Notes: generated by a model not told the origin, from the letters alone. DNA of 64,000 bases from Cladopsammia gracilis (GCA_022457155.1 JAJGOT010000260.1:558001-622000); one strand, 5' to 3'; positions 1-11,949 are shown, numbered from the stretch's first letter. Translations and numbers: made by a program.

Positions 1-100
1 GCACTTTAAGTTTCAAAATTAACATTGGTTTAGAAGGGGCGTTATTTTCGGAATTCTATGGTACCATACTTTCAATGTCACATAACATTACAATGCAATA

Positions 101-814
101 TTACAATGCTAACAGGTCCTTAAAAGTGGCTTCCAGTTGTACATGTCCTGTCACTGTGACCCGGTCATCTGTAATCAGTCTCACAATGAATCCCTTCTCT
201 GTTGGTGGAAACATGCTCTGAAATAGTAAGAAACAGGTTTTTCGTCAGTCTAGCTCTAAACACAAGTGGCTATTTTGATTGTAGTGACTTAAAGGGGCAA
301 TGTCACATATTTATCACTTTGACAAGCCAAAAAAACATATTTGTATTGACACAAACCTAAAAATAATGGATAAGTTCTGTTAACAATATTACTCTACTAT
401 TGCACTAAAACTATAACAGTGTCTTGATGTGCAAATGACCAGAATTGAAATGGATTGCAACTTTGAGAAAATGTGAAGCTGCAGTCTTTAAAAACATGTC
501 CACATCGTCTGGTTGTGAGAGTGCAAGTTGCTTCAGGATCTGTAAAGTGAGGGTTGGGGAATTGTCATGTCACTTGATGATTTGCTTCAGTAAAGCCATT
601 TTTTAACTTATAACAGAATGCTGTCCAATTTTAATACCTGATACCAACTAAGCTGACGCTCGGCATAAAATGCGTTTGATTTATGGCACTGCTCAAAAAA
701 TACTAAAATACTGTTATTTTAGCCGGCAATTTTCAAGCTTCTTTTAAAAGGTGCTTTTACATTGTAAGTGCTGCCATCCATTGTCAGACGATGGCAAGGC
801 ACGGCCACCGCAGA
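101..814 (-). CDS. 3'-terminal exons of an unidentified minus-strand gene
   Basis: Three consecutive phase-0 exons can be read on the minus strand: 814-761 (18 codons, donor GTAAAA), 539-462 (26 codons, acceptor TTTACAG, weak donor GTTGCA) and 217-101 (38 codons plus TAA, acceptor TTTCAG). The last exon reads SMFPPTEKGFIVRLITDD and continues to a leucine-rich end, with no stop before 101. Exon lengths divide by three and the phases agree, which favours a real gene whose 5' part lies further right or is not recognisable. I do not recognise the protein; there is no signal peptide or membrane segment in the visible part. The last exon is the best supported; the middle donor is the weakest point. 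Confidence 0.55.
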
Positions 815-1042
815 CTGAATTTTTGACAGGCAGATCAACTGTACACTTTTAAAACCGGAAACCACAATAAAAGACACTCATCATTATCTTAATAATTATT
901 GCAAAACTAAGTACCTCCTTTTTCACAAAGTGTTATTTAATACCCAAAGTTTAATTGTTCTTTACACAAAACAGTCTTCTTCGAAATATTTTTTTCTTTC
1001 AAAAAATGAAATTTCAGATAAATTGAGGAGTGCTTCACCTTA

Positions 1043-1196
1043 GAAGTGCCTCTCACCCCTAGAAAGTTATTTTCAGAATCAACTCTATGTACATTGAATA
1101 GTTGAATGGTAAAATATTTCTTGCTTTGAACGTCACGTTTGTGAGTTATAGAGATTTGAATTTACAAAAATGCTAATTAGATGACGTCAACGTGGG
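1043..1196 (+). repeat. dispersed repeat, copy 1
   Basis: About 155 bp shared in inverted orientation with 9799-9954. Both copies carry the block from AAGTGCCT through AGTTATTTTCAGAATC to GACGTCA. Class unknown; no terminal repeats seen. Confidence 0.7.
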
Positions 1197-1311
1197 AATT
1201 TGCCATTATTTCTATGCCAATTTACAATACACAGTTTACAGCTTGAGGATAATTAATTAATTTTGATAAATACTAAAAATAACTAATAGGGTTGGAACAT
1301 TCCATACCATA

Positions 1312-1378
1312 TTACGCCCCCCATATCAGGCCCCGACCAACCATATCAGGCCCCGACTTACCATATTAGGCCCCGTGT
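1312..1378 (+). repeat. short tandem repeat of CCATATCAGGCCCCGAC
   Basis: Three to four imperfect copies of a 19-20 bp unit containing CATATYAGGCCCCG. Confidence 0.6.
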
Positions 1379-2045
1379 ATACTAAGCTTGTTTACCGGCG
1401 ATTCACTTAGATTTCGGTCCTGTTTGATACCCTTGCCAAGCAGTAACTCGCATGCATCAAATTCACAGTATGTAACCTTAAATTACGAAATATCATACCG
1501 GAAATATTGGAACGATAACAAGTCGCAATTCCCGTTCCACTCGGTGAAGAATATGTCATCTGTTCTGCCATTAAATCGCTTAACAGTCTCAACGTTGTAT
1601 TCGCCAATTTAATATCAATATTCACATTGAGTTTTACTAGGTTACCTCTGATAATTCCGAAAGTAACAGGGGCCGCTTCTTTCGGGACTCTGCGGTACGT
1701 CAAAAATAGAAAGGTAAATAGCGGAATAATAAATGAATTTTTGTCACGCCAGCAGCAGTAACACTATATACTTTAGACAGCTTCATACTGAAGTTAAACG
1801 GAGAAAGCTTTTCGGATGGTGCTATGTTTATTTCTTTTATTCTAATCGTTAAATATACTTTTCACAATTCTTATTAATAAAAAAACAATTTCTGTAAAAC
1901 TGCAAGGACCACTCGAACAAACAGTAGCAAAATGTAGCTTGGTCTTTGAGCAGATCAGGATCAGCAGTGAACTAAATAAAAAACTTTAACTTGCAAGGCT
2001 GATCAGACAGCAAATTCGTTCGATTTCTTTTAATAATTAATATAT

Positions 2046-2087
2046 GCCCGATATTTCGATTAGACAAAACTAACCTTCATCAGGGGC
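2046..2087 (-). ncRNA. hammerhead ribozyme-like motif (type I, minimal)
   Basis: On the minus strand: stem I GCCC (2087-2084), core CTGATGA from 2083, one extra A, stem II GGTTAG/CTAATC with a TTTTGT loop, GAAA, stem III made only of the palindrome ATAT, cleavage triplet ATC, then GGGC (2049-2046) closing stem I. Stem II has one G-U pair. Cleavage is untested. Confidence 0.5.
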
Positions 2088-2280
2088 TAGGAATAAATAT
2101 GTGGAAGATTAAATTTCGTCGCGTAATGCGATGAAATTAAACCTTCCACATATTTATCATTACTAGCCGTTTCTAGTTTTCAACAATTACTTGTTTATTA
2201 GGCTATCGTGTGTCAGCATTTTATCTTAGTCCTTTTTAAATATTGTAACCGTTTCTTTCCATCTTTACTTAGCTTACCTA

Positions 2281-2322
2281 GCCCCTGATGAAGGTTAGTT
2301 TTGTTGAACCGAAATATCGGGC
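2281..2322 (+). ncRNA. hammerhead ribozyme-like motif (type I, minimal)
   Basis: Plus-strand partner of the preceding motif: stem I GCCC (2281-2284) with GGGC (2319-2322), core CTGATGA (2285-2291), extra A, stem II GGTT/AACC, GAAA (2311-2314), palindromic ATAT stem III, predicted cleavage after C2318 (ATC). The extra nucleotide between A9 and stem II departs from the textbook core. Confidence 0.55.
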
Positions 2323-2451
2323 ATATATTATTAAAAGAAATCGAACGAATTTGCTGTCTGATCAGCCTTGCATGTTAAAGTTGTTTTATAAAAAAAAAAA
2401 CCACCCACTTAAATTAAAATCAAAATAAACCCCTTGCATGATTATATAAGC

Positions 2452-2846
2452 CCATACACCGAATGCAAATATGGCCGACCAACAATTTTTTGTTTGGACA
2501 GGTTCTCAAGAAAAGAAAAGCAATTAGATAACAATAAAGATCAGGTCAAAATAAGTCATTGTGTGCATTTTGAAGGCCATATTCTTATTTTAGGAGAAGT
2601 TATAGGCAATCAAATTTTGGGAAAAACATGAAAGTGAGGCTAGTGAGGCTAGAATGTCGTTTTTCATACAAATGCTTAAGATTTCAGTGAGCCATAACTT
2701 TGCAACCGTTTAACCAGAAACACTCAAACTTTGCAAGATGATGCACTTAGCAGCACTTGTCTACGTGATATCATTAATTTCTCTGAAAACTTGGCCAAAC
2801 AATAAACTGCCTGACGGCCATAATATTATTTGCATTCGGTATATGG
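2452..2846. mobile_element. TIR element (MITE), about 395 bp
   Basis: Terminal inverted repeats of about 20 bp, CCATACACCGAATGCAAATA at the left and its complement (one mismatch) at 2827-2846. No transposase; the small ORF inside is not conserved-looking. Confidence 0.55.
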
Positions 2847-5076
2847 TGCTAGTAAAACAGGGATGCTTACCCTTTACATTGCTTTAAATAAAAGGCAATG
2901 AAATGAGCCACAATATTAGTAGACCGTTGCCATTTTCAATTATTTCTAAAGAAAAACACAGTGGACATCTAGCCACTTCTGGACAACACAATAACGCTCG
3001 CTTGTCACCTGTCAACGGCACAGTGATAGCCGCCACTAAAATATGCCATAATTGATTGTTTACTTTATCTTAATAGAATAAGGTGCGTATCCCCCCTCCC
3101 CGCCCCTTTAACCTAAAGGGGGAACTTGAATTAAATTTTAATAGGTTTTAAGAAGGGAAAGAATAAGGAAAATGATTTTCGGAACCTGACCAACAGACAG
3201 TTAACCCACGCAAAAGCACCTCAGGTTGCTACCAGTGGACTAAGTTGGTGTCCGTCTATTAATTATTAACTACAATTTACAATTTTAAAGCTTCACAAGT
3301 CTTCAATATTTCTTATTTCTCTAAATTTTACATATTCTTTGAGAAAAGCTATTTCTGTCAAAAAATCACCAAACAATTTACAAAACACCTCTTAATGAAC
3401 TTTATGGGATGAGTATAGAGTTTCTGGATTGCTTGAAATGTGAACGAGATATTTGCATTAAACCCATGTTAGACCTATATCGTAAGTTATGCAAACTGCA
3501 GACTTGTGCTCACAAGAAGAAGCTATAGAAGCTCACAACACCGGATACTGCCATTTATGTTGCTGACCTTTTCTTCCCCCCTGACTCTGACCAAAGGATC
3601 GCGGGTTCTTGGGACGAGATTGGTCCCCAGGTTTCCCAGGATACTGTTGCGCATGGGTAGAAAAAAGAGACTACTGCATCTTTGAGCACAGGCTCAAAGT
3701 TCAGGCATGGCATATTTAGTGATTTTATTGGCGATTTCCACAGAGGAGATAAGTTTTTACAATGCTAAAAGACTATGGTTTTTTATGAAATACCCTTCAA
3801 ACACTAAACAGTATTTTCTCCGGAAACAGTAAACACTAAAATATTGGCCAATATAACAGTAAACACTAAAAAAAGTATGGGTAAATAACACTAAACACTA
3901 AACCCCATTCAGACCCTCATGTTAAGTAGCAGGAAAATGGCATTCAGGTGTAGTCCCACCTTAATTGAATAAGGTGTGTTTCCCCACCCCCTCAATTATA
4001 CAAGGTGTGTATTTGATGTATATATTTTTTCAAACTAACGTTTAAGTAATCACGGCCCGACTGGCATTTTTACCTCTGCCTACGGCCTGTTTCGCTAAGA
4101 CTAGTTCGCTCAAAGGTTCTTAAAAAAAACCTACTGTTACATTTCGTCGGCCATAACTGATTTGTTACTTCTTAATTCATTATCTGTTGTCCTTTTTCCC
4201 TATTAAGTTGTTCACTTTCCTGGCAAGAAAACTGTCAAAATTATTGTACTAGCTTTGATCATCTCATTTTATATTACTACCATACCGCCGTAAACGTAAA
4301 CACTCTTTATGGGTGTTTTGCTAAGTGACGAAGTGACTTGAGGAGCCGGAGGTATCAACCATGCCTCAACAAGCCAGCTTGCGCGTTGGTTTTTGGAAAA
4401 GAACAAAGGATGGAAATAGGAAGCCAAACTAGTGCCACCCGACATATAGCCGATTTTTAATCCTTACACGTACGGCGAAAAACGATTATAAATTATAAAA
4501 AATCGATCATGGAATTTGGAAAACTTTTTTCGAGCGAAGATCGACATTAATAATTAAAAAAAATTCACGAATTCAAAGCTTTTAGAACTGTTATGGCACC
4601 AGTTTTAGCTTAAACGCGTGGCAATAAGTTTCGTTAACGAAATACTGCGGATATAAGATCCCCTCTACCCCCGCAAACGCCCCCCAAGCCCCCCCCCCCC
4701 CCCCCCCTCCGTCACCTTGGAAACTTTTCTGTGTTTCCTTAACAGATACGTGTTACAGTTTTGAATTTGAAAGGAGAAAGGAGAAGTTTTTTTGTTATTG
4801 GTATTTTCTCATCTGCATTTTAATTTCTTATCCGCATCTTCCTATCCGCCATCCACCATGCATCCGGTCCTCATTTTACAGACACCTTGGCAACGGTTCA
4901 ATGAAGGTCAAACTCCGGAAATGACAAAGTGACATCAGACATAAACTTTACCGGTAACCTGACTCCTTATATAGTGTTGCGCAACCGAGCGTTAGGTCTG
5001 ATGTATTCAATAAGTTTTAAAGTGTCACTAAAAGTATTGAAGGTTTTTTAAAAATTAATAAAGATGGTGTTTTTAA
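2847..5076. other. no gene recognised; simple repeats
   Basis: Nothing coding could be supported. It holds a cluster of AACACTAAA-type short repeats (about 3798-3905) and a poly-C run near 4688-4707. Confidence 0.5.
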
Positions 5077-5254
5077 ATGAAGATAGTGGGTTCATGTAAT
5101 CTTGGAATTGTATGGTGTTCTATCAAGTACAGTTCTCGCGTGATTAGAGTGGGGCCTGGTGTTGTAGACAAGGGCTTCATATTGTTAGTTCATGTAGTCG
5201 CGCGCGATAAAGCGTGGGGCCTGATATTGTATATTTACAGCAGGCTCGCCCTAA
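5077..5254 (+). repeat. satellite monomer, isolated part
   Basis: Matches the units of the 8339-9190 array (GTAGTCGCGCGCGATAAAGC, CAGCAGGCTCGCC). It diverges from the unit at about 5254. The LINE fragment lies between this piece and the main array, so the array may have been split by the insertion. Confidence 0.6.
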
Positions 5255-5479
5255 CGTGACTGGATTATGCAGGATCTTCATTTGTAGGAGCGGCTTTCAA
5301 GTTCGTGTGTTCACGTTCTCCTAAGGTTTGCAAAAGGTGAAAAAATGATAAAACTTGTGATTTCATTGAGTAAAAATGGTTCAGCGCACATTGCAGCGGT
5401 GGTATTCGTTATTCTAATACAAGTCACCGCGTTATAATTGTTAAAAGCTCATTAGCATGTTACTGAACTCATTGTCATA

Positions 5480-8338
5480 TTAAAACCGGCTTATGAGCAA
5501 ACGTTCTAAAAAACCGTAGTAAGTTGTAAATGGCACGCGAAGTTGGAAGGCTGTTTGAAATTTGTCATATGTCAAAAAGTTAAGATTTTCATCAAGCAGG
5601 TCTTTGATGTATGTGATTCCAAATTGATGCCATTGTTTAAAGTAGATCATGTGTTTGTTTATCAGAATGTCTTTATTATTCCAGATGATTTCACTTTGTT
5701 TATATTTATTTTCTTCTGAGATGATAAGTTGGTTTTCTTGCCAGTACTTTAGTATTTCAAGATAGAAGGGTGGTACATCATTCAGATCCAGTAATTTAAT
5801 GTTGTAGTTACAATTGAGTAAGAAAGAAAGACCGCCATATTCGTTAAAGAAATGCAATTAAAGTTCTCCAGGAGGAGTTGGAGTGTTGTCGTATTCTTTG
5901 AATCCAGGCAGTTTTGAGCGCGGTGTTCATTATTTCAAAGTCGATCATTTTTAAGCCACCTTTTTCTTGATTTTTGGGGGTTTGCCTACCCAAATAAAAT
6001 TAAAAATCATGCTGTTGATAGCATTTGAAAACTTTGTGGGTAAAGTAAGATTGGAGCTGTTGAAAATTAACTTAGATAAGGCTAGGGTTTTGACGATATT
6101 TATTCTGCTGATTAAAGTAAGTTTCCTATTTTTCCAGATATTTAAAATCTTTTCCATATTTCGCAATTTTTTGTCGAAATTGAGCTTATCGGCCTTACTA
6201 TTGTTGTATGAAAAGAAAACACCTAATGTGCAGATGGGATCGATGGGCCAGTTGAAATTAAAAGGGGTTTCACGTTTATCTTTCCACTTGCCAAGCCACA
6301 TAGCTTCGGTTTTGGACGTGTTGACTTCTAAGCCAGAAACAACTTTGAATTTATTTAGCAGCTCAATTAAATGGCTGACAGATTCTGTGTCACTAAGAAA
6401 CACTGTGGTATCATCTGCATACATGGTCGTTTTAATTTCGAGATTTCCTATCGTTATTCCTTTAATGTGAGGGTGACTTTTGATGGCTCTCGCGAGGAGG
6501 TCCAGGCCAATGACAAAAAGGAGACCTGATAGTGGACAACCTTGTCTCACACCACGCTTTAACCCTATTCGGCCAGGGGGGGGGGGGGGGGGCACAAAGT
6601 GCCCGCACTAACTTTGAACGTTCATAACTTCTTTAATATGTATTCAAACGCCATCAAACTTTGTGACTTTTCCTAAAATTTATCTGGCAACAATTTGATA
6701 TGACAATTTTTTGATCACGTGACTTGATGTTTCCATGGTAACAAGATTTTGACAGCCATGTTTTTTGAAATTTGCATATTTGTACCTTTGAATGAAGAAA
6801 AACAATGTTTATTGGTATAACTTTCATATTTTTACGTCATTTAGCGTTTATTTATTGGTTTTGATTAATTTTGAGTCAATTTGGATGGTTTTTAAGAGGT
6901 TTTAAAAAAATTCAGAAATCCAAGATGGCGGATCCAAGATGGCGGCCGTATAACTAATTACCTAATAACTACGTCATATGACGTCATCGTTCCATTGTGC
7001 GGACCGCAAAGGAGACAGTTTCGGACGTACTATGTACACTCTCGGTTTCATTGTCGTAGTCTTAATGTTCTTGAAGTTACGAAGGGGGGGCACAATGTGC
7101 CCCCCCCCCAGGCTCAGGAACTCAAAAAAAGCCCAGGCCGAATAGGGTTAAGGAAAAGAAATGAGAAGTGTGGCCATTGTTAAGAACACAGCTAGAAATA
7201 TTGGAGTATATAGTCCTAAACCATTGTAGAAATTCCGGTCCAAAATTGAAGAGCAGGAGAGCTTTCTCTAAGTACTTCCACTCAATGGTATCAAAAGCTT
7301 TTCGGAAATCCACGAAAACAGCGATGCCGGGCGAATTTTGTTTTTCCAAGTAGAACATTAGATCTTGTATTAATCAAATGTTTTCTCCGATGTAACGTCC
7401 TTTTACGTAGCCGGTTTGGTCGGGATTTATTATTTTGGGTAATACTTTGTCTAAGCGATTTGCCAATACTTTAGTAAAAATTTTGTAGTCGACATTCAAA
7501 AGAGATATCGGTCTCAGGTTTTCAAGGATGGTATTATCTTTGTTCTTTTTTGGAATAAGAGAAATTATTCCTCGCCGTTGGGATATCGACATGGAACCGT
7601 TTGTGAAAGCATAATTAAAACTTTCAACGATTAGCGATTTTAGTTCTGGCCAGAAATATTTTAAAAATTCAGATGTCAAGCCGTCAGTCCCAGGGGTTTT
7701 GGCAGCAGCAAAATCTTTTAAAGCTTTAAAAGCTTCAATCTCTGTAATTAAACCTTCACACGAGGCTTGATCATAGTCGGACAAAGTCGGGATGTTGTTT
7801 GGATTAAAGAATACAACGTTATCTGGGTTGTCGGCACAATTAGATTCTTGTGATTCGTATAATGATTTGTAAAACTTACTTTGTTCTTCTAAAATATCGA
7901 ACTGGTTAGTGATAACAGTGCCATTTTTAAGCTTTAGTTTGGAAATAACTTTTTTAGAGTGGTTTCGTTTTTCAAGGTTTAAAAAGTATTTGTTGTTCTT
8001 GTCCGGCTTCTAAGAATGGTGCCACAAGTTTTGAGTGCCGTTATTTTTTCGAGACGAGCTCGAAGGGAATTGATTTTGGATATTAATTTCTTGTTGTTTT
8101 TGCTTTTTGCGGCTATTAAAAATAGTTCGTTGAGCTTTTTTTGTAGGAAGGTTTCTTCGTCTTGTCTTTTTCTTGCTTTAGTCTTGGAAAATTTGACAGT
8201 AAAACCTCGGATTTCCATTTTAACGAGGTCCCATTTTAAGCCTAAATCTTCAATGTTTTGGTATTTCTTTATAAAGTGCTTTAAGTTCTCACGCAAGTCA
8301 GAAATGTATTGTTTGTCTTCAAGAAGAGAGGAGTTAAC
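5480..8338 (-). pseudogene. L1-like LINE ORF2 remnant, truncated at both ends
   Basis: Minus-strand reverse transcriptase pieces in order: 8371-7979 (linker region, helical, K/R-rich), 7784-7374 (KTPGTDGL, QRRGIISLIPKK, LRPISLLN, DQTGYVKGRYIGENI), 7358-7152 (VFVDFRKAFD), 6595-5951 (RGVRQGCPLSG, MYADDTTVFL) and 5857-5480. The endonuclease domain and the C-terminal zinc knuckle are missing. A TGA at 7373 replaces what is CGA (Arg) in related copies, a CpG-type decay; frameshifts occur near 8020 and 5950. The RT is also split by a 593-bp element at 6559-7151. Its 5' edge abuts satellite sequence. Confidence 0.9.
6559..7151. mobile_element. piggyBac-like non-autonomous element with TTAA duplication
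   Basis: Bounded by TTAA (6559-6562, 7148-7151) with inverted ends CCCTATTCGGCC / GGCCGAATAGGG. TTAA targets and CCC-type termini are known of piggyBac elements. Poly-G and poly-C runs follow the ends, and the interior has CCAAGATGGCGGATCCAAGA. A diverged relative lies at 49594-50477. No transposase. It lies inside the LINE reverse transcriptase, and removing it with one TTAA restores the frame. Confidence 0.85.
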
Positions 8339-9190
8339 GGCTTCGTATTGTCGGTTTGTGTAGTCGCGCACGATGAAGCGTGGGGCTTGATATGGTATAT
8401 TATGTACAGCAGGCTCGCCGTAGGAAGAGCACAGACAAATTTTTATTGCAATTAAAAGGGTGTCACTTGTTTAAGCGCTTGTCAATAGTATCAGTATCGC
8501 TGAAAGTATCCGAGCATTGTGATTTTTATGGTGGATGGTGAAGTACAGCTCTCACGCGATGGGCCTGATATGGTATGTAGACAGGGGCTTCCTATTGCCG
8601 GTTCGTGTAGTCGCGCGCGATGAAGCGTGCGGCCCGATATTGTATATTTACAGCAGGCTCGCCGTAGGAAGAACACAGGAAAATTTTTATTGCAATAACA
8701 AAGGTGTCACTTGTTTAAGCGCTTGTCTATAGTATCAGTATTGCTCAAAGTATCAGAGTATTGTGGTTTTTATTGTGGATGGTGAAGTACTGAGCTCTCG
8801 CGTAATAGGCCTGATATGGTATGTAGACAAGGTCATGTAGTCGCGCGCGATGAAGCGTGGGGCTTGATATGGTATATGTACAGCAGGCTTGCCCTAGGAA
8901 AAGCACAGACAATTTTTTATTGCAATAAAAAAGGCGTCACTTGTTTAAGCACTTGTCTATAGTATCAGTTTCGCTCAAAGTATCCGAGTATTGTGGTTTT
9001 TATGGTGGATGGCAAAGTACAGCTCTCGCGTGATGGGCCTGATATGGTATGTAGACAGGGGCTTCATATTGTCGGTCCATGTAGTCGCGCGCGATGAAGC
9101 GTGGGGCTTGATATCGTATATGTACAGCAGGCACGCAGTAGAAAGAGCACAGGAACATTTTCATTGCAATAAAAAAGGTTTCACTTGTTA
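8339..9190 (+). repeat. satellite array, about 230-245 bp units
   Basis: GTAGTCGCGCRCGATGAAGC recurs at about 8363, 8608, 8837 and 9081 (spacing 245, 229, 244). Units share CAGCAGGCTCGCC, a T-rich block, ACTTGTTTAAGC and GATGGGCCTGATATGGTATG. Short ORFs through the array reflect the repeat, not genes. Confidence 0.85.
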
Positions 9191-9407
9191 TAGCACTTGC
9201 AGGGGCACTCTTCAGCTTGTACTGTCCTTCGTACAACGGATAGTAATAGTATCGTGCGCGAGCATGGGGCCCGGCGTGGGCTTCTTTTCTAGAATATTTC
9301 GCGTCATTGATTACACCCACACCGTCTTACAACTGCATGTATTCAGTTTACAGCTAGTACGTTATTGATTGATCTTTTAATCTCTTAATCTTTTAATCTT
9401 TTTGCAG

Positions 9408-9490
9408 AGGCAATGAGCGCAGCGGAGCCCACGAAGTTTACCATGGTCACAAGACTTCAAACGAACTCTGAAGGAAACATGTACAACACG
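9408..9490 (+). CDS. possible internal or first coding exon, gene unknown
   Basis: A strong acceptor (pyrimidine tract, then TTTTTGCAG to 9407) and donor (ACG/GTATGT at 9491) bracket 83 nt. Only one frame is open: it contains ATG at 9413 and reads MSAAEPTKFTMVTRLQTN onward. The protein is not recognised and no partner exons were found, so this rests on splice signals alone. Confidence 0.4.
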
Positions 9491-9526
9491 GTATGTGGAA
9501 GGCCTGGTGTGGTTGGGTATCGGGGC

Positions 9527-9690
9527 CTGTAATAGGGGGACTGGTATGGGGGGGGGGGGTCCAATATGGGGGGACTGGAATGGGGGGTTTGGTATGGGGG
9601 GTCAAATATGGGGGGCCTGGAATGGGGGGTCAAATATGGGGGGCCTGGAATGGGGGGCCTGGAATGGGGGGCCTGGTATGGGGGGCTTGG
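9527..9690 (+). repeat. G-rich minisatellite
   Basis: Imperfect repeats of GGGGGGCCTGGAATGG / GGGGGGTCAAATATGG. The glycine- and proline-rich ORFs on both strands here follow from the repeat and are not genes. Confidence 0.8.
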
Positions 9691-9798
9691 GGTTTTAGAA
9701 AACATTCCAAACCCTGCTCAAAAATAAACTGTGGATAGTCAATTGATTCATAAAAAATATTACTTGGAGGTGTAAACAAGCAGTTGTATAATAAATGA

Positions 9799-9954
9799 TT
9801 CCCGGGTTGACGTCATCTAATTAGCATTTTGTAAATTTGAATCTCTATAACTCACTAACACAACGTTCAAAACAAGAAATATTTTACCATTCAACTGTTC
9901 AATGTACATAGAGTTGATTCTGAAAATAACTTTCTAGGGATGATAGGCACTTTA
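9799..9954 (-). repeat. dispersed repeat, copy 2
   Basis: Inverted partner of 1043-1196. Confidence 0.7.
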
Positions 9955-11767
9955 AGGAGGCTCGACTCGGCTTTCACAGGAAAGGCACACTTTGATTGTT
10001 TTTATACTTCACCAAGTTTATAAAATGTGATCAAAGTTTTATGTGTCACTGGTTTCCAACAGGGGGTTACTATTAATAGCAATGCTAGCTTATTGCCCTT
10101 TGTTTTAAACAATGTTATTCTTTTCAAAATCTTAAGTCAGACACTTCATAATGGAAACTTTCAAATGTTATAGTACTCATGTATCACCAGCTGCAGATGA
10201 ACTTTTAAGAAATATTAATGGTTTTCGAGCAAATCAAAAATCATTTTTACGGCATGATATGCAAAGCTGAAACATTAATTTTTTAAAATGCCCTTACATT
10301 ACATAATATGTGACCCTCCACCATATGACTTTAAAGCTAAAGGTGATAGCACGTTCACAACACACTGACACAACACGCTTAGTGTGTCCTAAAACACGGA
10401 TATGCGCATATTTAACTAGATTTAACAAAGGAGAGCACACTTGTTTTGTTTTTCAAGACTTAACACGCTAAATCTTTTATTTCTCTTAGTGTGCGATCGA
10501 TAGCATGCTTAGTGTGCGATCGATGGCACGCCTCGTACGAAAATTCTCGGCGAGATACCAGCCAGATTCAGGCCATAAAAAATATACTATCAGCAAGAAT
10601 CAAACGTGACACAAGTAAGATAAACAAACGAGAATGGAGCAAGTACAGAGCGAGACATATGTACCACTGTGACATTTGGCCAGGCGTTTGGATGTGAGCG
10701 AGAATCGGGCCATATTCAAGCTATCTCGTTTGAAAATTTATGGCCAGACACGAGCGAGATTCAAGCAACACGACAGTCCCGCTCTTAAAACGAGCAAAAA
10801 TCAAGCGACGAATGTTTATCTCACTTAGAGGGAGATCACGCGGATGGATCAATGGAATGCTTGCAAAAACAAATGCGGCTTTTGTTTATTCCCAGCCCGA
10901 AGACACTCCAAACTTTCTGTGATGTTTTAGCGCGGTGGAATATACTTGGAATTGAAGGCTGAGAGTTTGGAAAAGCTTAATCTTAACTTGGAAAGCGAAA
11001 CTACAAAGAAAACAGAGAATTGTCTGTATACTTGTGACTTTCTACATGCCAGTGTGTTTTCAGGTTTCAAATTACTGTTTTGACATATGCAAATTCGGTG
11101 CACTTTTACCACTTTTCCCAAGGGACCGCCATGCACCTTTTTTAATGGCAATCACAACGAACTTCAAAGACTTTAATTTTTTTTCTGCTACCAAACTTTC
11201 CCTACCGTCTTTAATTTCGATTATATATACAGATTATATAACGTCAACAATAAGTACAACAATAACATTTAAGTAAAGTAACGTCAACAATAACAATAAG
11301 TATTGAAAATCAAGCGAGAAGCAACAAAAACATTGGACTTGTTCTTTGTGCAATTTTCTATGCTGATTGTAATTATAATTTCAACCCGTGAGGTACATGT
11401 ATGTTTGAACCTTTGACGTCACTTTATCCCATTCACAACCAAGCCTTGGAACAAGGTTGATTAATGGCGGCCGTAAATTCTCGGACATAAATGTTAAAAT
11501 AAAATGACTTCTTATGTTCGTAATGGATTGAAATTTGGCAAGATGAGTAAGAAAGTCTAATCGACAGTACACGAAAATGTAAAAAAATGAAAATCAAAAA
11601 TTTGATCGCAGTGGCACTTTAAATTAGCAAACTGTCTCACAACAGTCATTGTCAATTAATTAGTACACCTGCAGACCTAGAATGTATCACATAAGATCTG
11701 ATATTATGTTTGGAGTTTCAATAATATTTGTTTATGATAGACTAGCGTAAATCCTGTCATTAATGTA
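9955..11767. other. no gene recognised
   Basis: Only short ORFs lacking familiar motifs. Several CGAGAT/GAGCGAGAT words recur at 10540-10830; I assign no function. Confidence 0.4.
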
Positions 11768-11949
11768 CAGTCGAACCTCTCGTAAACGGACACCATCGGG
11801 ACCAGAAAAAGTGCCTGCTTAAGAGAGGTGTCCGCTTTAATATGGGAGGTTAAAAATGTAGTGTTTGTATGTGGCTGGGACCACGATTAAGTGTCCGCTT
11901 ATGGGAGGTGTCCGCCTACGGGAGGTATCCGTTAGCGGAGGTTCGACTG
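11768..11949. mobile_element. Tigger/pogo-like MITE, TA target
   Basis: TIRs beginning CAGTCGAACCTC and ending GAGGTTCGACTG (about 28 bp with mismatches), flanked by TA on both sides. The interior has several GTGTCCGCTTATGGGAGG-like words. CAG...ACCTC ends with a TA target are typical of pogo/Tigger families. No transposase. Confidence 0.7.

Larger units (their letters stand above)
1980..2387. mobile_element. inverted-repeat element carrying two hammerhead-like motifs
   Basis: Arms of about 110 bp (1980-2092 and 2276-2387) are inverted copies, reading TGATCAGACAGCAAATTCG inward. A second inverted pair sits inside (about 2096-2155, around a TTTCGTCGCG centre). Each arm contains a hammerhead-like motif (2046-2087 minus, 2281-2322 plus), so the locus resembles inverted copies of a Penelope-like pLTR or an animal retrozyme. 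No coding sequence is present. Confidence 0.6.

Noticed and set aside
5967..6470. 167-codon plus-strand ORF
   Set aside because: Antisense shadow of the LINE reverse transcriptase.
8991..9368. 125-codon plus-strand ORF
   Set aside because: Runs through satellite units; similar ORFs occur in each unit.
9457..9738. Glycine-rich (WNGGPGMGG) and proline-rich ORFs
   Set aside because: G-rich minisatellite read in several frames on both strands.
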